64,000 nt of DNA from Atopobium massiliense (GTDB lineage Bacteria > Actinomycetota > Coriobacteriia > Coriobacteriales > Atopobiaceae). Position 1 is the first letter of the stretch, and each line of letters starts with the position of its first letter. Location of the stretch: assembly GCA_900343135.1 (NCBI GenBank), contig OPYK01000010.1, positions 1 through 64,000 on the forward strand, in the 5' to 3' direction. Positions 1 through 9,522 of this stretch are shown here, one piece after another. Both the position numbers and the translations under genes were made by a program. Under the pieces are notes generated by a model, which ran no database searches, was not told the origin of the DNA, and was given only the letters and a program-made list of their open reading frames with translations.

Positions 1-161
1 ATATGCTGATATTTTTACACACTTTTTGTCCAGGTGAAAAATTCGATTTTTTTGAATTGTTTACGAAAAATCGGCTGTTTACCTGGGCAAACAACCGATT
101 TTATACACACTTTTTGTCCTATAGCTCTCTTTTTATTGTTTTGAAAAATTGCATAAAAATA

Positions 162-202
162 GGCAGAAACACATACCTATCCATCAGGTATATATTTCTG
201 CC
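162..202. other. Strong imperfect hairpin
   Basis: GGCAGAAA at 162-169 pairs with TTTCTGCC at 195-202 and ATACCT at 173-178 pairs with AGGTAT at 186-191, with three-base internal loops opposite each other. It is flanked by A-rich sequence rather than a clear T-run, so it is not a textbook terminator on either strand. It could be part of a small structured RNA or the end of an upstream transcript outside the window. Confidence 0.6.
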
Positions 203-239
203 AATTAAAAAAGTCTACGTGAAAAAAGACAGAACTACA

Positions 240-328
<89 letters not shown>

Positions 329-812
329 AAGGATTTTGTCAGTCTTTTCATGGCTTGTCAACCTTTTATGCTAATTTTTCTTGTGCTAATTATACAAGAA
401 AAAATCTATATTGACTAGCCTTTATATATTGTATATTTGTTATTTTTACTCGTCTATTTTCATTACGCTCCCATCTAGCTTCATTACGTGTTGTATACAA
501 TGAAGCTTTGCTTTTGAACACTGAAACTATTGCTCTGTACTCTGAAACTTTGATTTAGAGCATCATATTATTTCTTACTATATTATGCTTGTAATACTGT
601 ATATCCCCACTTCACAGGGTGGGTGCAAAGTGTGTGCACTTTTTAACGTTAACATCCTGTGCACTCAACCCTAGAGCGTTGATATCTTCCCTCAAACAGC
701 AAAATCACACTCAAAAACCGCGAGAACCCAGCTTAAAGCTGCTTCGCATTAAACCTTTTAACGATAGCCCTCGCTAAACCCTGCTACATAAGGGCAAAAA
801 TGCACCCACCTA

Positions 813-2303
813 TTAAGCCCTTGACATCAATACGACACTCTCGACGTGTGGCGTATGGGGAAACATGTCCACAGGCGTGATGCTGCGTGGCACATACCCG
901 TGCGCATAAAACTCATGAAGGTCGCGCTCTTGCGTAACCGGGTTGCATGAAATGTAAACAATGCAGGTAGGAGCTAGTGCGCAGGCTCCGGCAATAAATT
1001 CTGGCGTGGAACCAGCGCGCGGTGGATCCATGATAATAGCATCAAAGCGAGGGCGATCGTCGTTGTTCATCGCTGTCGCCTCATCCTCGTGCGAAAGCTC
1101 CGATGTTACTGAGGATGCGTAAACGAAATTCTGCATAAAATGGGTGGCATCATCGAGTGAATAGACGGCGCGCGATCGCAAATGGTTGAGTTTTCGATTT
1201 CTTCGTGCGCGTTCGATTGAGTCTTCTACCTGGTCTATTCCTACAACAACTGCATCTTCAATTTGGCTTGCTAAACAAATGCCAATTGTGCCGCACCCGC
1301 AATAGGCATCCATGACACGCAGCATACCTTGTGTATGCTGGTTTTTAGCCGCCTTATTGGGCTTTAGGTTATCGGATTTTCGTGCAGGTAGAGCACTCTT
1401 TTGGCAGAGTGTACGCACACCGTCAATAGCCACCTGGTAGAGAATTTCTGTTTGCTGAGGGTTGGTTTGGAAAAAACTGCAGGGGCCTATTTCAAACGTG
1501 CACCCTAAAAGCTTATCGCGTATTTTTCCCGGTCCAAATAGCGTCGTCGTATACGTTCCCAGCATCGCATTGGTGTTGCGTGCGTTTACGTTTTGTACAA
1601 TGGTGGTGAGCTGCGGATATGCGCTCAGTATAGCACGGACAAGCATCTTTTTCTGAGGAAAATTGCGCGTATGGGTAACCAACACCAGCATGCTCTCGTT
1701 GTAGTGCTTGCTTATGCGTAAAATTGCATGGCGAAGCTCACCTGTACAAGTGTCTTCGTTATACGCGCTAACTCCCAGTTCTGCTGCCTTATATGCAATA
1801 AAGTTGAGAATATCGCGCGCCTGTGGCGCTTCTGAGGGACAGTGTGTACACGGAATAATGGCATGCGTACCCGGTGCATAGAAGCCGCACGCGAGAGGCT
1901 GTATGTGGCGTGTACGACTGTCGCGACGCGCGTGCGTTGTGCGCGCATTTCGCATGGTACCTGCATCACGCACATCACGTGTTTTCTGCGCGTGTCTGTC
2001 TGTACGCGCCTCGGCAAATGGCGTTGCAACTTTATAGCGAAATCCACAAGGTTGCACCCCGTCTTTATATTCCATACCAATAATGGGGTTTAACGTGCAT
2101 GAATGCTGCTTTATCCATGGGTTAAAAAGCTCATGCATACTGCGATTTTTTTCGCGAAGCTGCTCTGCATACGGCATAGCTAGCCATGGACATCCGCAGT
2201 AATCGCACGTGTTGTTCCGTTGGCCGTTCTGCTTTGTGCGACGCTGCACACTAGGCGTTGAGCTGCGGTGGTGTGGTGTGGTGGAGGGGTGAGCGTGTTT
2301 CAT
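813..2303 (-). CDS. RlmD/TrmA-family RNA (uracil-5-)-methyltransferase
   Basis: A SAM-dependent methyltransferase of the TrmA/RlmC/RlmD family (COG2265), which makes 5-methyluridine in 23S rRNA or tRNA. The C-terminal half has the Rossmann SAM motif (DAYCGCGTIG), the DPPRAG motif and the family signature ISCNP containing the catalytic cysteine, followed by the general-base region. The IGPCSFFQTNPQQTE stretch is also diagnostic. The N-terminal part carries a cysteine cluster (CDYCGCPW, later a single C before LNPIIG) typical of the [4Fe-4S]-binding members; no N-terminal TRAM domain is apparent. I place the start at the ATG at 2303 because it follows AAGGA at a good distance; an upstream frame to 2432 has no ribosome site and unlikely composition. 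About 496 residues. Which RNA and base is modified cannot be told from sequence alone. Confidence 0.88.
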   Translation of the reverse strand: MKHAHPSTTPHHRSSTPSVQRRTKQNGQRNNTCDYCGCPWLAMPYAEQLREKNRSMHELFNPWIKQHSCTLNPIIGMEYKDGVQPCGFRYKVATPFAEARTDRHAQKTRDVRDAGTMRNARTTHARRDSRTRHIQPLACGFYAPGTHAIIPCTHCPSEAPQARDILNFIAYKAAELGVSAYNEDTCTGELRHAILRISKHYNESMLVLVTHTRNFPQKKMLVRAILSAYPQLTTIVQNVNARNTNAMLGTYTTTLFGPGKIRDKLLGCTFEIGPCSFFQTNPQQTEILYQVAIDGVRTLCQKSALPARKSDNLKPNKAAKNQHTQGMLRVMDAYCGCGTIGICLASQIEDAVVVGIDQVEDSIERARRNRKLNHLRSRAVYSLDDATHFMQNFVYASSVTSELSHEDEATAMNNDDRPRFDAIIMDPPRAGSTPEFIAGACALAPTCIVYISCNPVTQERDLHEFYAHGYVPRSITPVDMFPHTPHVESVVLMSRA

Positions 2304-2618
2304 GGTAATCCTTATGGAATGCAAAATGTATAGCACGTAGAGCCTGCATAGCAAAATCCGTATAACAAAAAATGCATAACTGCACGCGTGCATGAGCCAG
2401 CCACGAGCCGTGCACCCAAGCCAGCTCCGCATGGGACTTGCATACTCTTTATCCTACAGGTTGCATGCAAAAACGGTGACAAATGCATATCTTATCAATA
2501 AAACCATACGCTCAGCGCAAAAGTTAGCTCGTTTGGCGAGTAGTGCGCATCATGCGCGCCAACTATTGCTAGTCTATGCATAAGTGTTACCCATTCGTTG
2601 TTTGTGCGAGGAGGAATT
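2304..2618. other. Divergent intergenic spacer
   Basis: This spacer separates the methyltransferase (minus) from the EF-G-like gene (plus) and should hold both promoters. No pair of hexamers stands out with good spacing. A short palindrome-rich patch (TGCGCATCATGCGCGCC) lies at about 2546-2562. Nothing else recognisable is seen. Confidence 0.4.
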
Positions 2619-4694
2619 ATGGCAGGCGAAGCACGAAAAGTTAAAAATCTAGCTCTTGTTGGACAAGGTGGCGTCGGAAAGACAATGCTCGCCGAGGCTG
2701 CGCTTCATTTAAGCGGAAAAACTACGCGGTTAGGTGGCCACGCTGGAACAAAGCCTACACTTGATTACGATAGTGAAGAGGGTGCACGCGGTTTTTCAAT
2801 CTCAACAACAATTGCCCCAATTACCTGGCGATCCTCGCAAATTAACGTGCTTGATGCGCCGTGCTATCCCGACTTTGTGGGAGATGCATATGGTGCCCTT
2901 GCTGCAGCCGAAACAGCCGTGTTTGTTGTTGACGCAGCTACGGGCGCTGGCGCTATTACCACGCGCCTGTGGTATGCCGCCGAGGAGCTTTCGCTTGCCC
3001 GCGCACTGTTTATTAACCGCCTCGATAGAAGCGACGCCAATTGGGACACCGCCCTTGAACAGGCACGGAGCCTGTTTGGCGCGCGCCTGGTACCGGTTAC
3101 CATGCCCATGGGTTCTCATGACAATTTTACAGGTATTATCGACGTTATTCACATGTGCGCGCGTCATTTAAACAACGGCACATTGGTTGAAGAGGAAATT
3201 CCTTCGGAATATCAAGCTCAGGCAGCTGCAGCCCGCGCTCAGCTTATTGAGTTTGTGGTGGAAATAGACGATAACCTTATGATGAAATATCTCGAGGGTG
3301 AGCCAATTGAGCAAGATGAGCTTGAGAGCTTGCTTGGACGCGCTATTGCCGCGCGTTCGTTTGTGCCAGTATTTGCGGGCGCATGCGTGAAAGAGGAGGG
3401 TGTAACTTCACTTCTTAACGCTATCGACGAGTGGTTCCCAACTATGCAAGACTTTGGTAGGGTACCGCTGGTAAACGGCGAGGAGCTCGACATTTCGCCC
3501 GACGACACGCGTCCTGTTGCGTTTGTATTTAAGTCGCTCAACGATCAGCAAAATGGCAAGCTTTCGTTTGTAAAAGTGCTGGCAGGTACCCTTACGCCTT
3601 CGTGCGAGCTTATTTGTGCGCGTACCCGCAAAACGGAGCGCCTTGGCCATTTGTATAGCATGTGCGGCCGCGAGCTGCAGGACCTGAGCGAAGTTGCCGC
3701 AGGTAACGTGTGTGTTGTGCCAAAGCTTGATGTTCAAACGGGCGACACGCTGTCTACAACCGGAAAGGTTGAGGCTGCGGCGTTTAGGTTCCCCAACTCC
3801 CTGTATCGTGTTGCAATCGAGGCTGATGAGCGCACCAGTGAGGGCAAGGTGTTTGCATTTATCGAGAAAAGCGCTGCTTCCGATCCAACACTGTCGGTAG
3901 ACCGCAACGAAGAAACGGGCCAAACTATTGTAAGTGCTATTGGAGAAGCGCAGGTATCCGTGTTGCTTGAGCGTCTTGAGGCGCGTTGTGGCTTAAAGGC
4001 GCACATCGTTTCTATGCGCATTGCGTACCGTGAAACGATTCGTCGCGTTGCAAGTGCGCAGGGGCGTTACAAAAAGCAAACGGGTGGAGCTGGTCAGTAC
4101 GGCGATTGTTGGCTGCGTGTTGAGCCAAATCCAAATAATGGTTATAAATTTGTAGACGAGGTTGTTGGCGGACACATTCCACGTGGGTTTATTCCGGCGA
4201 TTGATAAGGGCGTACAAGAGTGCATGCGCGAGGGTGTTCTTGCAGGATATCCCATGATCGACCTTAGTTGTGCTGTGTACGAAGGCTCGTATCACCCGGT
4301 TGATTCAAATGAAATGGCGTTTAAGACGGCAGCACGCATTGGCTTCCAAAAGGCGGCTATGCAGGCGGAACCCGTGTTGCTCGAGCCTATGGCGCATCTT
4401 ACCATTACCGTTCCCGAAAGCTACGCGGGCTCAGTTATGGGCGATATTTCTGCTTCGCGCGGACGTGTTGAGGGTATGACGGCGGCTGAGGGTCGCGGGT
4501 ACGTTGGGTATACGTCAATTGAAGCGACGGTGCCATATGCCGAGGTAGTAGACTATTCAACTCGCTTACGCTCACTATCTCGTGGTACGGGCGAATTTAC
4601 CCTTACGCTTACGGGCTATGAGCAGGTGCCTCACGATGTACAAACACGTCTTGCTGAGGCGTATGCAAAGCGCAGAAGCGAAGGCCGCGGCTAG
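2619..4694 (+). CDS. EF-G-like translation-factor GTPase (EF-G2 type)
   Basis: A 691-residue paralogue of elongation factor G with all domains in order: GTPase domain (residues ~8-270), beta-barrel domain II, and domains III-V including a domain IV with GQYGDCWLRV and PRGFIPAIDKG. The P-loop is GQGGVGKT (15-22) and the guanine-specificity motif is NRLD, where classical EF-G has NKxD. The G3 motif reads DAPCYPDF (79-86) in place of DTPGHVDF, so the histidine that positions the hydrolytic water is Tyr83. EF-G-like proteins of this class are common in Actinomycetota alongside a true fusA; ribosome-dependent translocase activity is doubtful and the role is unknown. The ATG at 2619 is chosen because GAGGAGG lies just upstream; the frame also opens at 2598. 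A Rho-independent terminator follows. Confidence 0.85.
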   Translation: MAGEARKVKNLALVGQGGVGKTMLAEAALHLSGKTTRLGGHAGTKPTLDYDSEEGARGFSISTTIAPITWRSSQINVLDAPCYPDFVGDAYGALAAAETAVFVVDAATGAGAITTRLWYAAEELSLARALFINRLDRSDANWDTALEQARSLFGARLVPVTMPMGSHDNFTGIIDVIHMCARHLNNGTLVEEEIPSEYQAQAAAARAQLIEFVVEIDDNLMMKYLEGEPIEQDELESLLGRAIAARSFVPVFAGACVKEEGVTSLLNAIDEWFPTMQDFGRVPLVNGEELDISPDDTRPVAFVFKSLNDQQNGKLSFVKVLAGTLTPSCELICARTRKTERLGHLYSMCGRELQDLSEVAAGNVCVVPKLDVQTGDTLSTTGKVEAAAFRFPNSLYRVAIEADERTSEGKVFAFIEKSAASDPTLSVDRNEETGQTIVSAIGEAQVSVLLERLEARCGLKAHIVSMRIAYRETIRRVASAQGRYKKQTGGAGQYGDCWLRVEPNPNNGYKFVDEVVGGHIPRGFIPAIDKGVQECMREGVLAGYPMIDLSCAVYEGSYHPVDSNEMAFKTAARIGFQKAAMQAEPVLLEPMAHLTITVPESYAGSVMGDISASRGRVEGMTAAEGRGYVGYTSIEATVPYAEVVDYSTRLRSLSRGTGEFTLTLTGYEQVPHDVQTRLAEAYAKRRSEGRG

Positions 4695-4726
4695 GATTAG
4701 CACCTACAAACTGCAAAAACGACAGG

Positions 4727-4754
4727 CGGCGCGTACTGTTGTGCGCGCCGTTTT
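4727..4754 (+). terminator. Rho-independent terminator after EF-G-like gene
   Basis: CGGCGCG at 4727-4733 pairs perfectly with CGCGCCG at 4744-4750, with a 10-base loop and a TTTT tail. It lies 33 bases after the stop codon. Confidence 0.8.
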
Positions 4755-4760
4755 GTATTG

Positions 4761-4793
4761 CGGCATCATCCCGGCATCATCCCGGCATCATCC
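4761..4793. repeat. Three tandem copies of an 11-bp unit
   Basis: CGGCATCATCC is repeated exactly three times without interruption, directly after the terminator and ~115 bases before the next start codon. Confidence 0.9.
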
Positions 4794-4906
4794 CTGCATG
4801 GAGCATATTCTGCTGCATCTTCAACCATATTTCATTAATCTGTATGTGCTATGCTTTACATATCTTTTGAGTTATGCGTTATGTTATAAAGGAGCGTATA
4901 CATCGT

Positions 4907-6223
4907 ATGGACGTAGGCCCATCACTTATACTTACGGTTCTTCTTACCCTGGCAAACGGCTATTTTTCCATGGCGGAAATGGCGCTGTCTACGGCAAAGC
5001 GCGTGCTGCTTGAGCATGAGGCGCAGGAAGGGAACATACCAGCCGGGCGTGTGTTGCTTATCACGAAAAACGAAAGCGATTTTCTCGCCGCTATTCAGGT
5101 GGGCATTACGCTCCTTGGGTTTTTGAGTTCGGCGCTTGCAGCAACGAGCCTGTCCGAGCCGCTTGCCTGTGTGTTTCGTAATTTTGGCTGGTCGGCGCAG
5201 GTATCATACATCGTTGCAACTGCATGTATTACGCTTATCGTTTCGTATTTTTCCATTGTTATTGGCGAACTTGTCCCCAAACGCATCGCGCTTTCAAATC
5301 CCGAGGCTATTGCCAAATCGGTGAGTGGCTTTATGACCCATTTTCTTATGGTTTCGCGTCCGCTTGTGGTGCTTACGTCGGTTGGTGCGCAGGCAATTTC
5401 TAAAATTATTGGCGTTTCCAATGAGCACAACAGGCAAGATGCATCCGAGGACGAAATTCGCTATTTGGTTAACGATTCGGGCGAGTTGTCCGATGAAGAA
5501 AAGTCGATGATTCATGATATTTTCGACCTTGCCGATACCATTGCGCGTGAGGTGATGATTCCACGCGTTGATATGTGCGCGCTTGAAGACACCTCAACCG
5601 TGGAAGATGTGCTGAGCACGATGCGCACAACAGGCTATTCGCGCGTACCCATTTATCACGGGGAAGTTGACCACATTGTGGGCATTGCGCACATTAAAGA
5701 TTTGATAGCTGCGCTGTTGGATAAGCACGCGTCCGCACAACCTATCAGCGGTTTTATTCGCGAAGCCGATTTTTACCCCGACACGAAGGACATTATTCCG
5801 CTGCTTTCGGAAATGCGCTCGTCGCACGACCAAATGGTTATTGTGGTTGATGAGTATGGCGGCACGGCAGGTATTATTACTATTGAGGATATTGTTGAGG
5901 AAATCGTGGGCGAAATTGAGGACGAATTTGACCCCGACAACAAGTATCTAACCAAGTTGGCACCCAACAAATGGCTGGTAGATGGCCGTTTTTCAGTGGA
6001 CGATGCGCGCGAGTTGGGCTGGCCTATTGAAGACGACCCCGATTATGAAACCATTGCGGGGTTTGTGCTTAATTTGGCGGACGGCTTGCCTGCGCCTGGC
6101 GATGTGTTTATTCATGAAGGCTATGAATTTCGCGTACAATCGATGCGCCGTACGCGCGTTTCCACCGTGCGTGTGCGTGCGCTCCCAGCGCCGCCTGTGG
6201 CAGACGACGCAAAGCAAGAGTAA
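4907..6223 (+). CDS. CNNM/CorC-family membrane protein (hemolysin family)
   Basis: A ~438-residue protein with the standard order of this family: an N-terminal DUF21/CNNM transmembrane domain (residues ~1-180, four hydrophobic segments, with [12 protein letters not shown] and [10 protein letters not shown] conserved), a pair of CBS domains (~205-325, including [15 protein letters not shown] and [26 protein letters not shown]) and a C-terminal CorC/HlyC domain (~340-425). Family members are linked to magnesium or other divalent-cation export or homeostasis; the old name hemolysin does not imply toxicity. The ATG at 4907 follows AAAGGAG by 12 bases, a little long; the frame also opens at 4874. 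It is the second gene in this window tied to divalent cations by family, the others being at 13-16 kb. Confidence 0.88.
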   Translation: MDVGPSLILTVLLTLANGYFSMAEMALSTAKRVLLEHEAQEGNIPAGRVLLITKNESDFLAAIQVGITLLGFLSSALAATSLSEPLACVFRNFGWSAQVSYIVATACITLIVSYFSIVIGELVPKRIALSNPEAIAKSVSGFMTHFLMVSRPLVVLTSVGAQAISKIIGVSNEHNRQDASEDEIRYLVNDSGELSDEEKSMIHDIFDLADTIAREVMIPRVDMCALEDTSTVEDVLSTMRTTGYSRVPIYHGEVDHIVGIAHIKDLIAALLDKHASAQPISGFIREADFYPDTKDIIPLLSEMRSSHDQMVIVVDEYGGTAGIITIEDIVEEIVGEIEDEFDPDNKYLTKLAPNKWLVDGRFSVDDARELGWPIEDDPDYETIAGFVLNLADGLPAPGDVFIHEGYEFRVQSMRRTRVSTVRVRALPAPPVADDAKQE

Positions 6224-6376
6224 TGCCAGGGAAACGTGCGTGTGTTGCATGCACACCGCGCCGCACGTTCCCGCACATTGGTGCACATATAACGGTAAAA
6301 TGTAGCAGCTCGTCGTTATTAGTGCGATTGTGTTGTACCATATAGGTACGGTTTGGTGTTTATCGAAAGGAAGCGT

Positions 6377-7378
6377 ATGGACGCTCAAGCAATTCAGCCA
6401 ATTTCTATTACTAAGGTTGAAATTGATTCGCAATACTTTACAGCTCATATTCGCATTGGTGAAGAAACACCGCTATTTACCTGCGACGACCTTGAGGCAA
6501 CCACGCGCATTTACGACATTATGCCGCACATTATTGAGCACGCGTGTGTAGGTGATGCGTCTGATACGTTTAAGGACGTTATGGGCAATACCGAGCTTGC
6601 GCACCTGCTTGAGCATGTGTGTGTTGAACTGCTGAGCCAAACCGACATTGCTGGTGATGTTCCTGCTGGTAAAACCTTTATTTCGCCCAATGTAAACCGC
6701 GGTTACGTGTTGCAATTTACCTGTAGCGACGATGCGCTGGTGGCAGCTGCATTTGCAAGCGCCGTGTGGATTATGAACTGGGCATTTTCGGGCGCGGCAG
6801 GAAGCACGCCTAATTGTGAAGCAATTGTTCAGGCAATTGTTGCAATGGTGGGTGAGTTGAACAGTTCAAATACGATTGAGCTTACCGATGACGAACTCGA
6901 AGCATACGTGCAGGAGCACGCCATGTGGAGCGCCGATGCGCTGGAGCTTTTGCATAAGAGCTTATGCGCGGCTGATGCGTCTGCCGATGGTGCGGCTGAG
7001 GTTGATGCGCTTGATGCGGCTGATGCGCCGGTCGATGGTGCAGCTGAGGTTGACGCGGTTAATTCTCCCATTAAAGAGGACGCAGATGCGCCTGCTGCTG
7101 CGTGCACATCGGATAATGCCGAGGTAGAAGAGGGTGTTACTGCAGTAGAAAGCAACCCTACACCTGCCGTTGATAGTCAACACGAAACTAACAACGAAAC
7201 CATTAGCGAAACCAACTACAAGAATGTTCACGAGAATGGTAACGAGGATCAGCAAGATGCCGACGATGTGCATTCACAAAAAGCGCCTTTTGCAACACAG
7301 CCGTTGCGCGCCGACGCCATTTCGCTAAGCGATGTTAGCCAGGAGCTGCACATTCCTCGTTCAAAACGCGTGCGCTAA
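6377..7378 (+). CDS. Unknown protein with CphA-N-like domain and Ala/Asp-rich tail
   Basis: A 333-residue protein of unknown function. Residues ~1-175 form a compact domain; the segment NTELAHLLEHVCVELLSQ is reminiscent of the N-terminal domain of cyanophycin synthetase, which has a similar HLxEHVxLEL helix. No ATP-grasp or Mur-ligase domain follows, so it cannot be a full cyanophycin synthetase. From about residue 185 the sequence is low-complexity: two near-identical ADGAAEVDALDAADAP-type repeats, then an acidic Asn/Glu-rich stretch, ending in a short basic tail (PRSKRVR). AAAGGAAG precedes the ATG at 6377. It stands alone between the CNNM gene and the ABC exporter. The CphA-N assignment rests on motif resemblance only. 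Confidence 0.6.
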   Translation: MDAQAIQPISITKVEIDSQYFTAHIRIGEETPLFTCDDLEATTRIYDIMPHIIEHACVGDASDTFKDVMGNTELAHLLEHVCVELLSQTDIAGDVPAGKTFISPNVNRGYVLQFTCSDDALVAAAFASAVWIMNWAFSGAAGSTPNCEAIVQAIVAMVGELNSSNTIELTDDELEAYVQEHAMWSADALELLHKSLCAADASADGAAEVDALDAADAPVDGAAEVDAVNSPIKEDADAPAAACTSDNAEVEEGVTAVESNPTPAVDSQHETNNETISETNYKNVHENGNEDQQDADDVHSQKAPFATQPLRADAISLSDVSQELHIPRSKRVR

Positions 7379-7704
7379 CCGTTTGGCGGCACTTTTAGCA
7401 CCGTGCGTCGTGCTCAGCAAATGCACATGGGCGCACACGACCGCGCACCCAGGCGTGTTTGTACGTTTTTGCATGTAGTTGTACATTCGTACACGTATGC
7501 ACAATAACGCACGTATTTTTTACATGAACATATTTGCACGTATATGTAGGCATATCTATACGTATGCGTACGTATGTTTCCACGTTTTGCAGCGTGCCAG
7601 AGCTAGCCGCACGGGCCGCCGCAGCGCCCTTGGCGCGCGTGCCATGTGCACAACCTGCTACATATATTTGTTCTCCACACACGTCATTTAGAAATGAGGT
7701 ATCC
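7379..7704 (+). other. Spacer with ACGTATG-rich alternating sequence
   Basis: About 325 bases with no gene. From roughly 7440 to 7580 it is dominated by ACGTATG, TGTACGT and GTATGCGTACGT variants, giving many small palindromes and alternating purine-pyrimidine stretches. A promoter for the ABC pair is expected here but no hexamer pair is convincing. The exporter ribosome site is at 7694-7700. Confidence 0.5.
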
Positions 7705-9522
7705 GTGAGCACAGCTTCCCTTCATGCCGATAAGCACGCTAATAAGCGCGCCGATAAGCGCCTGAGCACCGCAGATGTTATTAGTACACTTGCGCGCAGC
7801 ATTCGAGCGTATCGCGCAGCGTCTATTGCAACGCCTGTATGCGTGCTTCTTGAAGTTGCGTGTGAGTGCTTTATTCCGTTTTTTACTGCGCAGCTTATCG
7901 CGGATATCCAGCGGGGTGCAGCGCTTATGCACGTTGTGCAATCGGGCTTGCGGCTGTGTGGCGTGTCGCTTGTGGCGCTGCTTGTGGGCTGTATGGCGGG
8001 CTATTTTTGCTCATAGGCGTCGGCGGGCTTGGCAAAAAACCTGCGTCATGATATTTTTAACGCGGTTCAGCATTTTTCGTTTGCGCAGATAGGAGCCTAT
8101 TCGCAATCGGGGCTCGTTACGCGCCTTACCACCGACGTTACCAACGTACAAATTTCGTACATGCTGCTTATTCGTCTTGCCGTGCGCGCTCCCATCCTGT
8201 TCTTCTTCGCGCTGGTTAGCGCCACTATAATGGCGGGTGCGTTTTCGGTTGTTTATATTTTTGCCGCCACGTTTTTGGCGTGCGCACTCATGGGTATTAT
8301 TCGCGTTGCTGGTCGTATTTTTAGACGTGTATTTCCTCAATATGACGAGCTTACGCAATCGGTTGAGGAAACCGTAAGCGGCATTCGTGTGGTAAAAAGT
8401 TACACGCGCGAGCCTTACGAGTACCAGCGTTTTAGCCAAAAAGCACAGGCATTATATAGCGAATTTATTGGTGCACAGCGCATTGTGGCGCTCAATAATC
8501 CCGCCATGAACTTTGCAATTTACGGCATGTTTGCGGCTATGGTGTATTTTGGCAGCTATGTAATTATTACCTCGCAATCAACCCTGCTTAATGTGGGTCA
8601 ACTTTCAGCGCTTATTACCTATGGTTTTCAAATTTTAATGAGTTTAATGATGTTGTCGTTTGTGTTTGTGCAAACGTCGCTGTCTGAGGAAAGCGCGCAG
8701 CGTATTTGCGAAGTGCTGCGCGAAGAGAGCGAGATAACCAACCCTGCGCATCCGCTGTATACCGTGCCGTCTGGCAGCATCGATTTTGAGAACGTGTCGT
8801 TTAAATATACAAAAGATGCACGTCATCGTGCGTTAAAAAACGTAACCTTGCATATTGCTGCGGGCGAAACGATTGGTGTGTTGGGTATGACGGGATCTGC
8901 AAAGTCAACGTTGGTTGAGCTTATCGCTCGCCTGTACGACGTAACCGAAGGCTGTATTCGTGTAGGCGGAAACGACGTGCGCGCCTACGACATTGCAACA
9001 TTGCGCCAGGCAATTGGCTTTGTGCTGCAGAAAAACATGCTGGTAAGTGGCACTATTGCCGAAAATTTGCGCTGGGGCAACCGAGGCGCCACGCGTGAGG
9101 ATATGCGCGCGGCATGTGCTATGGCTGCTGCCGACGAGTTTATACATCGGCTTAACGACGGCTATGACACCCATGTTGAACAGGGAGGATCCAATTTTTC
9201 AGGCGGGCAAAAACAGCGCTTGTGTATTGCGCGTGCTCTGCTTAAACAACCCAAGATTTTAATTTTGGACGATTCAACCAGTGCTGTTGATACAAAAACC
9301 GATGCACACATTCGCACGGCGTTGGCAGCGGCATATCCAACCACCACCAAAATTATTATTTCGCAGCGTGTTTCATCCATTCAAGATGCAAACAGGATAG
9401 TGGTTATGGACAGAGGGTGTATTTCTGCTGTTGGAACCCATGAAGAGCTGCTACGAACGAGCGCAATTTACAAGGAAACGTATTGTTCGCAAACACGTGT
9501 TGAAGATGGAGGTGAGGCGTAA
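7705..9522 (+). pseudogene. ABC exporter half-transporter, interrupted by in-frame TAG
   Basis: First half of a heterodimeric type IV ABC exporter (transmembrane domain, then nucleotide-binding domain). The GTG at 7705 follows GAAATGAGG. The frame reads 103 codons, hits TAG at 8014-8016, then continues in the same frame as normal exporter sequence (ASAGLAKNLRHDIFN) to 9522; family members read through this spot as GYFxxxASAGxAxxLR, so the TAG occupies an ordinary coding position and a single change from CAG, AAG or GAG would explain it. The NBD has signature FSGGQKQR and Walker B ILILDDSTS with Asp replacing the catalytic Glu, as in the degenerate half of heterodimers. Its Walker A is GMTGSAKST, with Ala where Gly is expected. 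The TTG at 8029 lacks a ribosome site. As read, this gene would yield a truncated peptide unless the stop is suppressed or is a sequence error. Confidence 0.8.

Noticed and set aside
1842-2093. Several open frames antisense to the methyltransferase and other real genes
   Set aside because: They are shadows of strongly biased codon use on the coding strand, without ribosome sites or family motifs.
813-2432. Longer methyltransferase starting at 2432
   Set aside because: The 43 extra residues have no ribosome site and no family resemblance; ATG 2303 has AAGGA in place.
6377-7378. Full cyanophycin synthetase
   Set aside because: Neither ATP-grasp nor Mur-ligase motifs are present; only the N-domain-like helix was seen.
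8029-9522. Independent ABC gene starting at TTG 8029
   Set aside because: No ribosome site, and it would begin in the middle of the transmembrane domain; an interrupted longer gene explains it better.
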